The notes below the pieces were generated by a model. That model worked only from the letters and a program-made list of their open reading frames with translations, had not been told where the DNA came from and did not search any database. Shown here one piece after another: positions 1 through 5,717 of a DNA stretch of 5,906 nt (its first letter is position 1; every line of letters starts with the position of its first letter). The stretch is taken from contig DOHN01000170.1 of NCBI GenBank assembly GCA_003535195.1, positions 18,820 through 24,725 of the forward strand, in the 5' to 3' direction. This DNA comes from Ruminiclostridium sp. (GTDB lineage: Bacteria; Bacillota; Clostridia; DSM-8532). The translations under genes and the position numbers were made by a program.

Positions 1-2
1 CC

Positions 3-308
3 GGCAGGCAATATAGGCCCCTGCCCAAATTCCCCGCAATCACCCGGGATTTAGCCGTTGTAGTGAAAGAAAAAGTATATGTGGCTGATCTTATGGCTGC
101 CATCAGGCAAAGAGGCGGAGAATACCTGGAGGACGTACAGCTCTTTGATATCTATCAGGGCGCCCAGGTACCGGAGGGCATGAAAAGCGCCGCCTTCGCA
201 CTTTCTTTCAGGGCAGCCGACAGGACTTTAAAGGATGAGGATATTAATTCCGCCATGGATAGGATCCTCGAAAATCTCGATAGGAATTTCGGCGCGAAAC
301 TGAGATAG
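3..308 (+). CDS. pheT: Phenylalanyl-tRNA synthetase beta subunit, C-terminal part (5' end outside window)
   Basis: This frame is open from the first bases of the window to the TAG at 306-308, giving the last 101 residues of a longer protein. It is a complete-looking FDX-ACB (ferredoxin-fold anticodon-binding) domain, which ends bacterial PheT and contacts the tRNA-Phe anticodon stem. Landmarks are KFPAITRDLAVVV near residues 9-21 of the visible part, VQLFDIYQG near 45-53, and KSAAFALSFRAADRTLKDED near 61-80; all match the usual order and spacing of this domain. PheT works with PheS as an (alpha-beta)2 enzyme that charges tRNA-Phe in the cytoplasm. A GTG at 63 is an internal valine codon, because the domain continues upstream of it. 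pheS would be expected to the left, outside the window. A terminator follows the stop, so this is the end of its transcription unit. Confidence 0.95.
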   Translation, partial: GRQYRPLPKFPAITRDLAVVVKEKVYVADLMAAIRQRGGEYLEDVQLFDIYQGAQVPEGMKSAAFALSFRAADRTLKDEDINSAMDRILENLDRNFGAKLR

Positions 309-331
309 CATTCATATTTTAACGGCAAAAC

Positions 332-376
332 AAAGAGGATTGTTTTAGGGTTTTCCCAAAAGAACAATCCTTTTTT
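332..376 (+). terminator. Intrinsic terminator after pheT
   Basis: AGGATTGTT (336-344) pairs perfectly with AACAATCCT (363-371). Flanking A and T bases extend the stem, and GGG/CCC at 348-350 and 355-357 closes an inner hairpin around TTTT. A run of six T (371-376) follows. The element lies 24 bases after the pheT stop and marks the end of the pheS-pheT transcription unit. Confidence 0.85.
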
Positions 377-471
377 GTATGCAAAAATACATATTTTCAG
401 ATATCACCCGGTATGCGAATCAATAAACTTTCAAACACTATGGGCAGAAATGATGAAAGGAGCACAGACTT

Positions 472-666
472 ATGGCAAAAAAGGGTATGCGACGTCCTGA
501 TCCAAGCGAGCCCCATGGAACAGAAAGCAATAAAAAACAGCATTTTGAGAAGAATCAGACTGCGCCTGTTCCTGAACTCCAGGGAAAGGCAAAGCTCACT
601 AAGGAAAAAGCAAATCCTATCCGGTATGACGGTCAACGGCATACTACATTTTCAGGAGACCAATAA
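472..666 (+). CDS. Small basic hydrophilic protein, unknown function (64 aa)
   Basis: ATG at 472 is preceded by AAAGGAG (456-462) with 9 bases of spacing, a good ribosome binding site. The frame ends at TAA 664-666. The product is short, rich in Lys, Pro, Glu, Gln and Asn, and has no membrane segment, signal peptide or cysteine. It is probably largely disordered and cytoplasmic. Two stretches look constrained: RRPDPSEPHGTES (residues 7-19) and APVPELQGKAK (31-41), followed by a basic KEKANPI tail. I have an impression of similar short proteins in clostridial genomes but cannot confirm it here. The gene sits alone between the pheT terminator and a convergent terminator. I could not identify a convincing promoter in 377-455. 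An overlapping frame on the same strand (413-775) lacks a ribosome binding site and looks like a shadow. The protein has no assignable role. Confidence is in its being a real gene. Confidence 0.7.
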   Translation: MAKKGMRRPDPSEPHGTESNKKQHFEKNQTAPVPELQGKAKLTKEKANPIRYDGQRHTTFSGDQ

Positions 667-691
667 TTCAAAAAGCAGTTTTTGCGGAAGG

Positions 692-731
692 AAAAAGGGA
701 ACGGCCCGGCAATTGGGACGTCCCCTTCTTT
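692..731 (-). terminator. Bidirectional intrinsic terminator in convergent intergenic region
   Basis: Read on the - strand, AAGGGGACG (727-719) pairs with CGTTCCCTT (703-695) over nine positions, one of them a G-U wobble. An inner GGG/CCC pairing (705-707 with 715-717) closes the loop, and TTTCCTTCC follows the stem. Read on the + strand the same stem has one A-C mismatch and is followed by the T-rich CTTCTTTATT. It therefore fits best as the end of leftward transcripts from the peptidase region. It probably also stops rightward transcription of the 64-aa gene, which ends at 666. Confidence 0.6.
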
Positions 732-744
732 ATTACGAAATAAC

Positions 745-805
745 AAGGTTCCCGGGACCCACCGGCAATCTTTGATTGCGTTGATGGTTGGGGGTTCTTA
801 GAACC
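745..805. repeat. Cluster of short hairpin-forming inverted repeats
   Basis: Three inverted repeats are visible. GCAATC-TTT-GATTGC (765-779) has a perfect six-base stem. Around it, CCCACC (758-763) can pair with the GGTTGGG arm near 786-792 with a bulge. GGTTC-TTA-GAACC (793-805) overlaps the stop codon of the small - strand gene. None is directly followed by a T-run, so they may protect 3' ends or slow polymerase ahead of the terminator at 692-731. Confidence 0.4.
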
Positions 806-902
806 GAAAGCTCATCACGATAACACTCAGTAACATGGACAGGGCCAATAATACAGCCAGCACTGAGGCCACTATACGTCTGACTTTAGGATTAACTCTC
901 AT
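798..902 (-). CDS. Putative single-pass membrane microprotein (34 aa)
   Basis: This short frame starts with ATG at 902-900 and ends with TAA at 800-798. It is preceded by a perfect GGAGGT (918-913) with 10 bases of spacing, the main reason to believe it is translated. The product starts with the basic segment MRVNPKVRR, followed by an uninterrupted hydrophobic stretch of about 21 residues (I10-M30: Ile, Val, Ala, Leu, Ser, Met), and ends SFRF. That is one transmembrane helix with a positively charged, probably cytoplasmic N-terminus. It lacks the signal-peptidase motif expected of a cleaved secretion signal and a long mature part. It lies 57 bases downstream of the M13 peptidase gene on the same strand. 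It could be co-transcribed with it or use its own weak promoter (TGGTAA, 17 bases, TACAAT at 965-937). No function can be assigned. Confidence 0.6.
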   Translation of the reverse strand: MRVNPKVRRIVASVLAVLLALSMLLSVIVMSFRF

Positions 903-959
903 ATTTTAAAACACCTCCGGCATATTGCATGTATTTATTGTAGCCTGATTTGATGTATT

Positions 960-3380
960 TTACCAGACTATTACGCGCTCTTTCGGAGCCAAATACATGC
1001 CGTCTCCCGGCTTGATGCCATAGGTCTCATAGAACTTATCAAAATTCCGAAGCACCTGATTGACTCTGAATTTGTTTGGCGCGTGGACATCCTGGGTCAC
1101 CAGATATTGATACATTTGTTTGGTCGCCGTCATACGCCATATATTGGCATTGCTCCTAAACAATACTTCATAATCGGTATCGGGCAGCCTCTCTGCAATT
1201 TCAAGAATACAGGCCATAGCGCCGATATCAGCCACATTCTCAGACACCGTCAGATTACCGTTGACAATGGCTCCCGGCGCAATCTCAAGGCCGTTATAAA
1301 GGGCGATGACTTCATTGCATTTTTGCTGGAAATTCTCATAGTCCTCCTGGGACCACCAATTTGACATATTCCCGTCTTTATCAAATTGAGCCCCGTTGTT
1401 ATCAAAAGCATGGGTAACCTCATGGGCAATCACCGTACCGATTCCGCCTAAATTTTGCTCCCGTGTGGCGTTCACATCATAAAAGGGCGCCTGCAAGATA
1501 CCGGCGGGGAATGTAATCTCATTGTTTGTCGCATTATAAAACGCGTTCACTGTTTGCGGCGGCAGGGCCCAGCCGGTCTTATCAACAGGCTTTGAAAGCA
1601 GACTTTTCGACTCCTTCACCTGCGCCGAGTTGATCGCAAATATATTACCCAGTAAGGATCCGCCGTCGGAATAAGTTTTTATACTGATTCCGGACAATGG
1701 ATCTTTAAAGGAATCGGGGTAACCAATTTTCATCTTGATGGAGTCCAGCTTCAAAATGGCTGCTGCCTTTGTAGCGTCACCCATCCAGTCAAGTTTTTGT
1801 ATTCTCTTCTTATAGGTTGCAATGATTTCTTTGGCGATGCTTTCGACATCCTCCCTGGCATCCTCAGAGAAATACTTTTCGACATAGGCTTCGCCAAGAT
1901 AATGGCTCATGACTGAATTAAGAATATTGAATGCCATATCTTCATCACTCATGGTGCTGTTTACACCTAAAAAAGTATTGTTAAAGGCGACAATTGCATC
2001 AAACAGTTCCTCTGAAAGATAAGGAGCTGTACCGACAATAAGTTTATAGCCGGAATAAGTCTTCAATATATCCAGGTTTTCATCGGATACAATCTCACCG
2101 GTTTTCTTCATAAGACTTGTATCGGTGATAATAACATTCTCAACCGAACCATATCCCAGCTCATCCATATAAGTTTTCAAATCGACCTTCCCAAACAGCT
2201 GATCCAGTTCCTCCGAAGTCATTGGATTATAAATATTCTCGACTTTGCTTGCAAGTTCGTTGCTGAGCGTGGATTCTGCCAGAATCTTTTCAAAATCATA
2301 AATGCTCTGTGCAGCCTTCGCCGCCTCTTCCTCATCTGCCCCGGCCAACCCCAGCATCTGCGCGATAAAATCGGTGTAAAGAGCCTTTATCTGTGGGCTC
2401 TCATTGACATAATACGCGGCAGGAAGAACAGAGCCAAGCCCTGTGCCATATAAAGAATATTTGCTGCTGTCCTTTAAATCCGCTAAGGGACTGAAACTGA
2501 ACAGTGCATTGAAACCGATTTCATCTTCGAATTCCGACATCGTCTTAAGAAGCTCCTGCGCGGATTTAGCATTTTGGATCCTGTCCAGGTACTTCTTTAT
2601 GGGCTCGATCCCCTGCTTATTTCTCTTTTCCGTATCCAGTATGGTCCTATAGAAATCAGCCATTTTCTGTTCTTTTGTCCCACGCCGGTACGAAGATGCG
2701 TTTTTCAGCAATTCTTCCGCAATCAGCTTCAATTTGTCATTATTGCTTATGTTTACTTCATCAAAAGCAAACAGACCGGGATATCCGGCTGGAAGCTTCG
2801 TAGTGCTCAACCACTCATAATTGACGGTATAATAAAAATCGTCCTGCAGCCTTGTCTCCGGCAGCTTTTCTATTCGGGATAGAACTGCAGCGAGCTGATC
2901 TCTGGTGAGATAATCCTCCGAACCAAACTGGTCATCTCCATAACCCGCCATAAGACCGGATTTGACGAGGCGGTTCACATCGCCCGCGGCATCGCTTGGT
3001 ACATCCTGATAATTCCGGCCGGCATTTATAAATGGAAGCTCCCTTATAGAGCGGCTTATGACCACTGCAAACTCAAGGCGTGTTATATTGTCTTTAGGCG
3101 CCAATGTTTTATCCGTTGCTCCAACTAAAATGCCGTTGCTCACGGCTTTCCCTATCTCATCGATATAGTCGGCGCTTATCTTTTCCGAATCTAAAAAGCC
3201 CCCTAAATCGGCAGCCGATTCGTTTAAAGCATTGAAACCGACCGTGTTGAGAAGGCTTGCTACGGCTTCTTCCCTTGTAACAAGGTTATTATCCGCCGTT
3301 GCAGCTCCAATAGGGACCATGCCTAAGACAAGGGTCAGACACAATAAAATCCCCAATATTCTGGCTTTTATATTCTTCAT
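960..3380 (-). CDS. Secreted SLH-anchored M13 family zinc metallopeptidase (neprilysin/PepO-like)
   Basis: Residues are numbered from the upstream ATG at 3386 (808 aa). GGAGGT at 3395-3390 is only 3 bases from that ATG but 9 from the second ATG at 3380, so I prefer 3380 (806 aa). Residues 3-31 form a signal peptide: a Lys/Arg start, a Leu-rich core, and cleavage near GAATA. Residues 33-175 carry S-layer homology repeats with the typical TRxE motifs at 37, 102 and 161: one partial and two full repeats, expected to bind secondary cell-wall polymer. The M13 domain starts at about 180 (DDFYYTVNYEWL) and runs to the end. Key elements are NAFY (614-617, substrate backbone binding), HEVTH (655-659, two zinc ligands and the catalytic Glu656), ENVAD (716-720, third zinc ligand Glu716), and His768 with Arg774 in DVHAPNKFR (transition-state and substrate C-terminus contacts). 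The C-terminus VIVW lacks the Cys of the mammalian CxxW ending. All catalytic residues are present, so an active oligopeptidase at the cell surface is expected. The substrate is unknown. Confidence 0.95.
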   Translation of the reverse strand: MKNIKARILGILLCLTLVLGMVPIGAATADNNLVTREEAVASLLNTVGFNALNESAADLGGFLDSEKISADYIDEIGKAVSNGILVGATDKTLAPKDNITRLEFAVVISRSIRELPFINAGRNYQDVPSDAAGDVNRLVKSGLMAGYGDDQFGSEDYLTRDQLAAVLSRIEKLPETRLQDDFYYTVNYEWLSTTKLPAGYPGLFAFDEVNISNNDKLKLIAEELLKNASSYRRGTKEQKMADFYRTILDTEKRNKQGIEPIKKYLDRIQNAKSAQELLKTMSEFEDEIGFNALFSFSPLADLKDSSKYSLYGTGLGSVLPAAYYVNESPQIKALYTDFIAQMLGLAGADEEEAAKAAQSIYDFEKILAESTLSNELASKVENIYNPMTSEELDQLFGKVDLKTYMDELGYGSVENVIITDTSLMKKTGEIVSDENLDILKTYSGYKLIVGTAPYLSEELFDAIVAFNNTFLGVNSTMSDEDMAFNILNSVMSHYLGEAYVEKYFSEDAREDVESIAKEIIATYKKRIQKLDWMGDATKAAAILKLDSIKMKIGYPDSFKDPLSGISIKTYSDGGSLLGNIFAINSAQVKESKSLLSKPVDKTGWALPPQTVNAFYNATNNEITFPAGILQAPFYDVNATREQNLGGIGTVIAHEVTHAFDNNGAQFDKDGNMSNWWSQEDYENFQQKCNEVIALYNGLEIAPGAIVNGNLTVSENVADIGAMACILEIAERLPDTDYEVLFRSNANIWRMTATKQMYQYLVTQDVHAPNKFRVNQVLRNFDKFYETYGIKPGDGMYLAPKERVIVW

Positions 3381-3471
3381 TTGCATTCTACCTCCGTGGA
3401 CAAATCTTTTTAGTCACCCCATATATATTACCATATTACCCCTGCCATTAGCTGATTACGGTTTAAATATT

Positions 3472-3501
3472 TTTAGATCAGAAGTCTATATCTTTGGTCA
3501 A
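3472..3501 (-). promoter_or_regulatory. Possible sigma-A promoter of the M13 peptidase gene
   Basis: On the - strand, TTGACC (3501-3496, five of six consensus bases) is followed after 18 bases by TCTAAA (3477-3472, four of six). This would start transcription near 3465 and give a leader of about 85 bases. A second AT-rich tract with tandem TAATAT words near 3421-3440 could supply an alternative -10. The -10 match is weak. Confidence 0.3.
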
Positions 3502-3505
3502 AATC

Positions 3506-3653
3506 TTTAATTCGTCTAGTTCCAGATCGGCAGAGTGATGTTTTAGTGCGTCAGCGGAGCAGGGTTGCTGGCTTACCCAAATAAAATCCCGGACGGATTT
3601 TCTTGAGGGCGTATGAAACATCACTCATGGCGCTAAATACGAATTGAATTAAA
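3506..3653. repeat. Nested inverted-repeat element, about 150 bases, of unknown nature
   Basis: An outer inverted repeat joins TTTAATTCGT (3506-3515) with ACGAATT...AAA (3639-3653); the right copy is split by a tandem GAATT duplication. Inside it GAGTGATGTTT (3533-3543) is perfectly complementary to AAACATCACTC (3616-3626). The stem continues with wobble pairs through GTGCG/CGTAT around one bulged base. Inside that are two small hairpins: GGGT/ACCC (3562-3565 with 3575-3578) and AAAATCC-CGGAC-GGATTTT (3583-3601, seven perfect pairs). The fold would be a closed multi-branch structure on either strand. It lies between the pit-operon terminator and the peptidase promoter. It might be a structured non-coding RNA, a small non-autonomous mobile element or a strong transcription barrier. 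It matches no riboswitch class I can recognise. Confidence 0.5.
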
Positions 3654-3694
3654 AAAACGGATCCGTACTTCGAACCCGCTTTCGTATACCGCCC
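3651..3694 (-). terminator. Probable terminator of the pit-DUF47 operon
   Basis: On the - strand the palindrome ACGGATCCGT (3666-3657) runs directly into seven T residues (3657-3651). Just upstream CGAA/TTCG, flanked by GTA/TAC, can form a second small hairpin (about 3668-3688). The T-run position, 42 to 57 bases after the stop at 3708, fits a terminator. The stem itself is short and its exact pairing ambiguous. Confidence 0.45.
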
Positions 3695-3707
3695 CCGCTT
3701 TTAGTGA

Positions 3708-4334
3708 TCAGGTACTTGCGATAATAATCTTCTGGACAATATCAGCCACGTCTTCGCATTTATCCAGGGCATCTTCAAGCTTCTCATAAAGAATCTTATA
3801 GGTGAAGATTTTCTTCGCGTCCGTTTCAAATTCAAACAGTGTCCTCATGGCGTTCAGATACATCTTATCGCCCACTTCCTCAATGCGGTTGATTTCAATA
3901 ACCAGGTCATTGACAAGCTCTATGTTCTTTTTGTAATTCTTCAGGTTCTTCATCAATTCTTCCAGCTTAACACAGGCCTCTACAAGAAGGCCCATAAAGC
4001 TCTGGCAGGTTTCGTCCACTTCCTTGACACACATCATATAGGTGTGATTGGCAATGGAATCGATATGGTCTGTAATATTCTCGATTTCCTTTATGATCTC
4101 TACGATATCGGACCGGTCAATGGGTGTGACAAAAGCCTTTTCAACAAGCTTTAAGCAGTGGTGGACATGGATATCCGCTTCGTGCTCTATGGCCTTTACC
4201 TTTTGAATTTCCGAATAGTCGATAACTCCGTCATCATATACATTTTTCAATGTTTTGGCAGCCTTGCTGGAAAAAGAGCTGGAGATCACAAACAATTGGT
4301 ACCAGTCTGTTTCCTTATTTGAAAATAAACCCAT
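3708..4334 (-). CDS. DUF47 family PhoU-like protein, Pit accessory
   Basis: This is a 208-residue soluble, all-helical, acidic protein. It starts at an ATG behind GAGGAGG (4351-4345) with 10 bases of spacing. Length and motifs fit the DUF47/PhoU-like family (TIGR00153 type). There is a helix-rich N-terminus, EHEAD (50-54), TPIDRSDI (70-77), DHID (89-92), EEVGD (152-156) and YEKLEDALDKCEDVAD (183-198). The repeated acidic E/DxxxD-like motifs correspond to metal-binding positions in PhoU-fold proteins. Members are commonly encoded next to Pit permeases and are thought to modulate phosphate transport, though the mechanism is not well defined. Here the gene lies 18 bases downstream of pit, with its ribosome binding site overlapping the pit stop codon region, so the two are surely co-transcribed. 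It should not be confused with true PhoU of the Pst system; no pst genes are visible here. Confidence 0.9.
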   Translation of the reverse strand: MGLFSNKETDWYQLFVISSSFSSKAAKTLKNVYDDGVIDYSEIQKVKAIEHEADIHVHHCLKLVEKAFVTPIDRSDIVEIIKEIENITDHIDSIANHTYMMCVKEVDETCQSFMGLLVEACVKLEELMKNLKNYKKNIELVNDLVIEINRIEEVGDKMYLNAMRTLFEFETDAKKIFTYKILYEKLEDALDKCEDVADIVQKIIIAST

Positions 4335-4352
4335 AAAAAAATATCCTCCTCA

Positions 4353-5351
4353 TTAGAATATAAAAGTGAAAAACTTGGCCATAACAAAACCTAGAATCAA
4401 ACATGCCGGGAATGTCAGTATCCAGGCCGTAAACATTTCCTTAACAATGCCCCAATTTACATTGGAAATGCTCTTTGCCGCACCCGCTCCCATAATGGCG
4501 GTGCCCTTGGCATTGGTTGTACTTAAGGGAATACCAAAGGCCGTAGCCCCGAGCATACAGGCTGAAGCGCCGATTTCTGCCGAAAACCCCTGATACTTTT
4601 CCAGCTTTACCATATCCATACCCATGGTTTTTATAATTCTGTTTCCGCCTATCGATGTGCCTACAGCCATTAATAAAGATATGAGAAGTTTTATCCACAG
4701 AGGAATAACCAAATTTTCCGAGGCGGGCAGAGCTCCTCCCACCACCAGGGCCAGGGTAAACACCCCCATGAATTTCTGCCCATCCTGGGCCCCATGGCTG
4801 AAAGCCATCAACGATGCTGAAAAAATCTGCCCCCAGGAGAAAAAGACATTTGCTTTGCGGCGGTTTGAATTTCTAAATGTGAATTTTATAATCTTTGTCA
4901 TAACGAAGCCTGCAATAAAGCCTAATATCGAAGCAATTGCAAGTCCATAAAGAACCTTTTTGAATTCATCCCAGTTAAATGCTCCCAATCCTTTAAAAGA
5001 GATGCCTGCGCCCATTAAACCCGCGATCAGCGCATGGCTCTCGCTGGTAGGGATACCGAATTTCCAGGCCGAAACAGCCCAAATGATGATAGCGAGCTGA
5101 GCAGCGGCTAGTGTGACAAGCGCATCCTGACCTGTGCCGATGGCAACGATATTTGCAGTGGTCTTTGCAACTGCTGTACCCATCAGGGTTACACCAGCCA
5201 GGTTGAACACCGCTGCCAGCAATATTGCTGCCCTGGGACTAAGCACACGGGTCGAAATAACGGTAGCAATAGCGTTTGGCGCATCGGTCCAGCCATTGAC
5301 AAAGACTGAAGCACACACCAGAAATAGAACAACAACTAGTGCAAAATACAT
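4353..5351 (-). CDS. pit: Low-affinity inorganic phosphate transporter, Pit family
   Basis: The product is a 332-residue polytopic membrane protein with about ten hydrophobic segments, arranged as two inverted halves. It is expected to import phosphate (as metal-phosphate) with protons. The N-terminal half carries GWTDAPNAIAT (20-30), a variant of the GxxDxxNA signature, and PTSESHA (101-107). The second half carries FSHGAQDG (184-191) and PLSTTNAKGTAIMG (275-288). Family members usually have STTH at the last site; here it is STTN (277-280). I chose the ATG at 5351 because transmembrane segment 1 and the signature follow immediately and AAAGGGGA (5364-5357) sits 5 bases upstream. A longer in-frame TTG start at 5402 would add a polar 17-residue tail without a ribosome binding site. 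The gene heads the operon with the DUF47 partner. Upstream is a strong promoter flanked by PHO-box-like repeats, consistent with phosphate control. Confidence 0.93.
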   Translation of the reverse strand: MYFALVVVLFLVCASVFVNGWTDAPNAIATVISTRVLSPRAAILLAAVFNLAGVTLMGTAVAKTTANIVAIGTGQDALVTLAAAQLAIIIWAVSAWKFGIPTSESHALIAGLMGAGISFKGLGAFNWDEFKKVLYGLAIASILGFIAGFVMTKIIKFTFRNSNRRKANVFFSWGQIFSASLMAFSHGAQDGQKFMGVFTLALVVGGALPASENLVIPLWIKLLISLLMAVGTSIGGNRIIKTMGMDMVKLEKYQGFSAEIGASACMLGATAFGIPLSTTNAKGTAIMGAGAAKSISNVNWGIVKEMFTAWILTFPACLILGFVMAKFFTFIF

Positions 5352-5424
5352 AGACTTCCCCTTTCGATTGTCATAACTACGAGTGGTCCGGTTATACGCC
5401 AATGTACTCTTAATATAATCTTAC

Positions 5425-5461
5425 TTAACTCGCTTTTAACCTTCTTAATAAGCTTTTAACA
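5425..5461 (+). promoter_or_regulatory. PHO-box-like array A (overlaps pit -10 and start region)
   Basis: Four TTAACA-like hexamers read on the + strand: TTAACT (5425), TTAACC (5436), TTAATA (5445) and TTAACA (5456), with start-to-start spacings of 11, 9 and 11. In Bacillus subtilis PhoP binds direct repeats of TT(A/C/T)A(C/T)A spaced 11 bp. The array runs from the -10 box into the first roughly 30 transcribed bases of pit. Such a position would favour repression of pit when PhoP is active. PhoP itself is not in the window, so this is inference from motif and spacing. Confidence 0.5.
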
Positions 5462-5489
5462 TTATAGCATAGAGGTATTCGCCTTTAAA
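5461..5489 (-). promoter_or_regulatory. Sigma-A promoter of the pit-DUF47 operon, extended -10
   Basis: On the - strand, TTTAAA (5489-5484, four of six -35 bases) is followed by a 17-base spacer and a perfect TATAAT (5466-5461). TGC precedes the TATAAT, giving an extended TGn -10. Transcription would start near 5454, leaving a leader of about 100 bases before the ATG at 5351. This is the best-matching promoter in the window. Confidence 0.75.
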
Positions 5490-5514
5490 CGACAAAAAAA
5501 GCTAAAAAACGTAG

Positions 5515-5541
5515 TTAACATAAATTTAACAAACTTTCAGA
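5515..5541 (+). promoter_or_regulatory. PHO-box-like array B (upstream of pit promoter)
   Basis: Two perfect TTAACA hexamers at 5515-5520 and 5526-5531 are exactly 11 bp apart. A degenerate TTCAGA at 5536-5541 follows 10 bp later. The group lies about 60 to 90 bases upstream of the inferred pit start site. Another isolated TTAACA occurs at 5620-5625. Two exact copies with the PhoP-type helical phase are less likely by chance than single TTAA words in AT-rich DNA. Confidence 0.5.
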
Positions 5542-5583
5542 AACACCTTGTATCTGTTAAAACTATTTAAGTTTAGGCTTTCC

Positions 5584-5625
5584 GTATTTTTTTTTAAAAA
5601 TACCCCCCTGAACGGGATTTTAACA
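5584..5625. other. AT-rich inverted repeat in the pit/acyl-CoA synthetase intergenic region
   Basis: GTATTTTT (5584-5591) and AAAAATAC (5596-5603) form a perfect eight-base inverted repeat around TTTT. Next to it CCC (within a run of six C at 5603-5608) faces GGG at 5614-5616. On the - strand the CCC/GGG hairpin followed by TATTTTT may act as a leaky backup terminator for the acyl-CoA synthetase gene. No open frame is supported in 5352-5717; the rest of this gap is AT-rich control DNA. Confidence 0.3.
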
Positions 5626-5645
5626 TACGAATTAAAAAACTGAAA

Positions 5646-5682
5646 AGATGAGAAAAGGGTGTCTCTGTAAAAAGGGCACCCT
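5646..5682 (-). terminator. Probable terminator after the acyl-CoA synthetase gene
   Basis: On the - strand AGGGTG (5682-5677) pairs with CACCCT (5661-5656) around a 15-base loop. It is followed by TTTCTCATCTTTT, a T-rich but interrupted tail. It begins about 35 bases after the stop at 5718. The six-pair stem and broken T-run make it moderate rather than strong. Confidence 0.5.
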
Positions 5683-5717
5683 GCAAGAGTCTGGCAGATA
5701 CAGCCTGAAATTATTTA

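Noticed and set aside
63..308. Stand-alone 81-aa protein starting at GTG 63
   Set aside because: The frame is open upstream to the window edge and the FDX-ACB domain begins before the GTG, so it is internal to pheT.
155..642. - strand frames at 155-367 and 397-642
   Set aside because: They lie antisense to pheT and the 64-aa gene, span the pheT terminator or lack ribosome binding sites, and have no family resemblance.
413..775. 120-codon + strand frame overlapping the 64-aa gene
   Set aside because: It has no ribosome binding site before its ATG, reads through the terminator hairpin, and its product has no recognisable pattern. The 472-666 frame has the ribosome binding site and more protein-like composition.
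1083..2882. + strand frames at 1083-1364, 2443-2652 and 2574-2882
   Set aside because: They are antisense to conserved M13 peptidase coding sequence and are shadows of it.
3556..3580. Resemblance of the - strand to the AGTCAGGA...CCTGC segment of cobalamin riboswitches
   Set aside because: Only a short partial similarity; the conserved B12-box core and GCCACTG-type element are absent, and the flanking genes are not cobalamin-related.
4366..5376. + strand and alternative - strand frames inside pit (4366-4593, 4624-4950, 5134-5376, 4441-4698)
   Set aside because: They overlap the well-supported pit gene in other frames and show no independent start signals.
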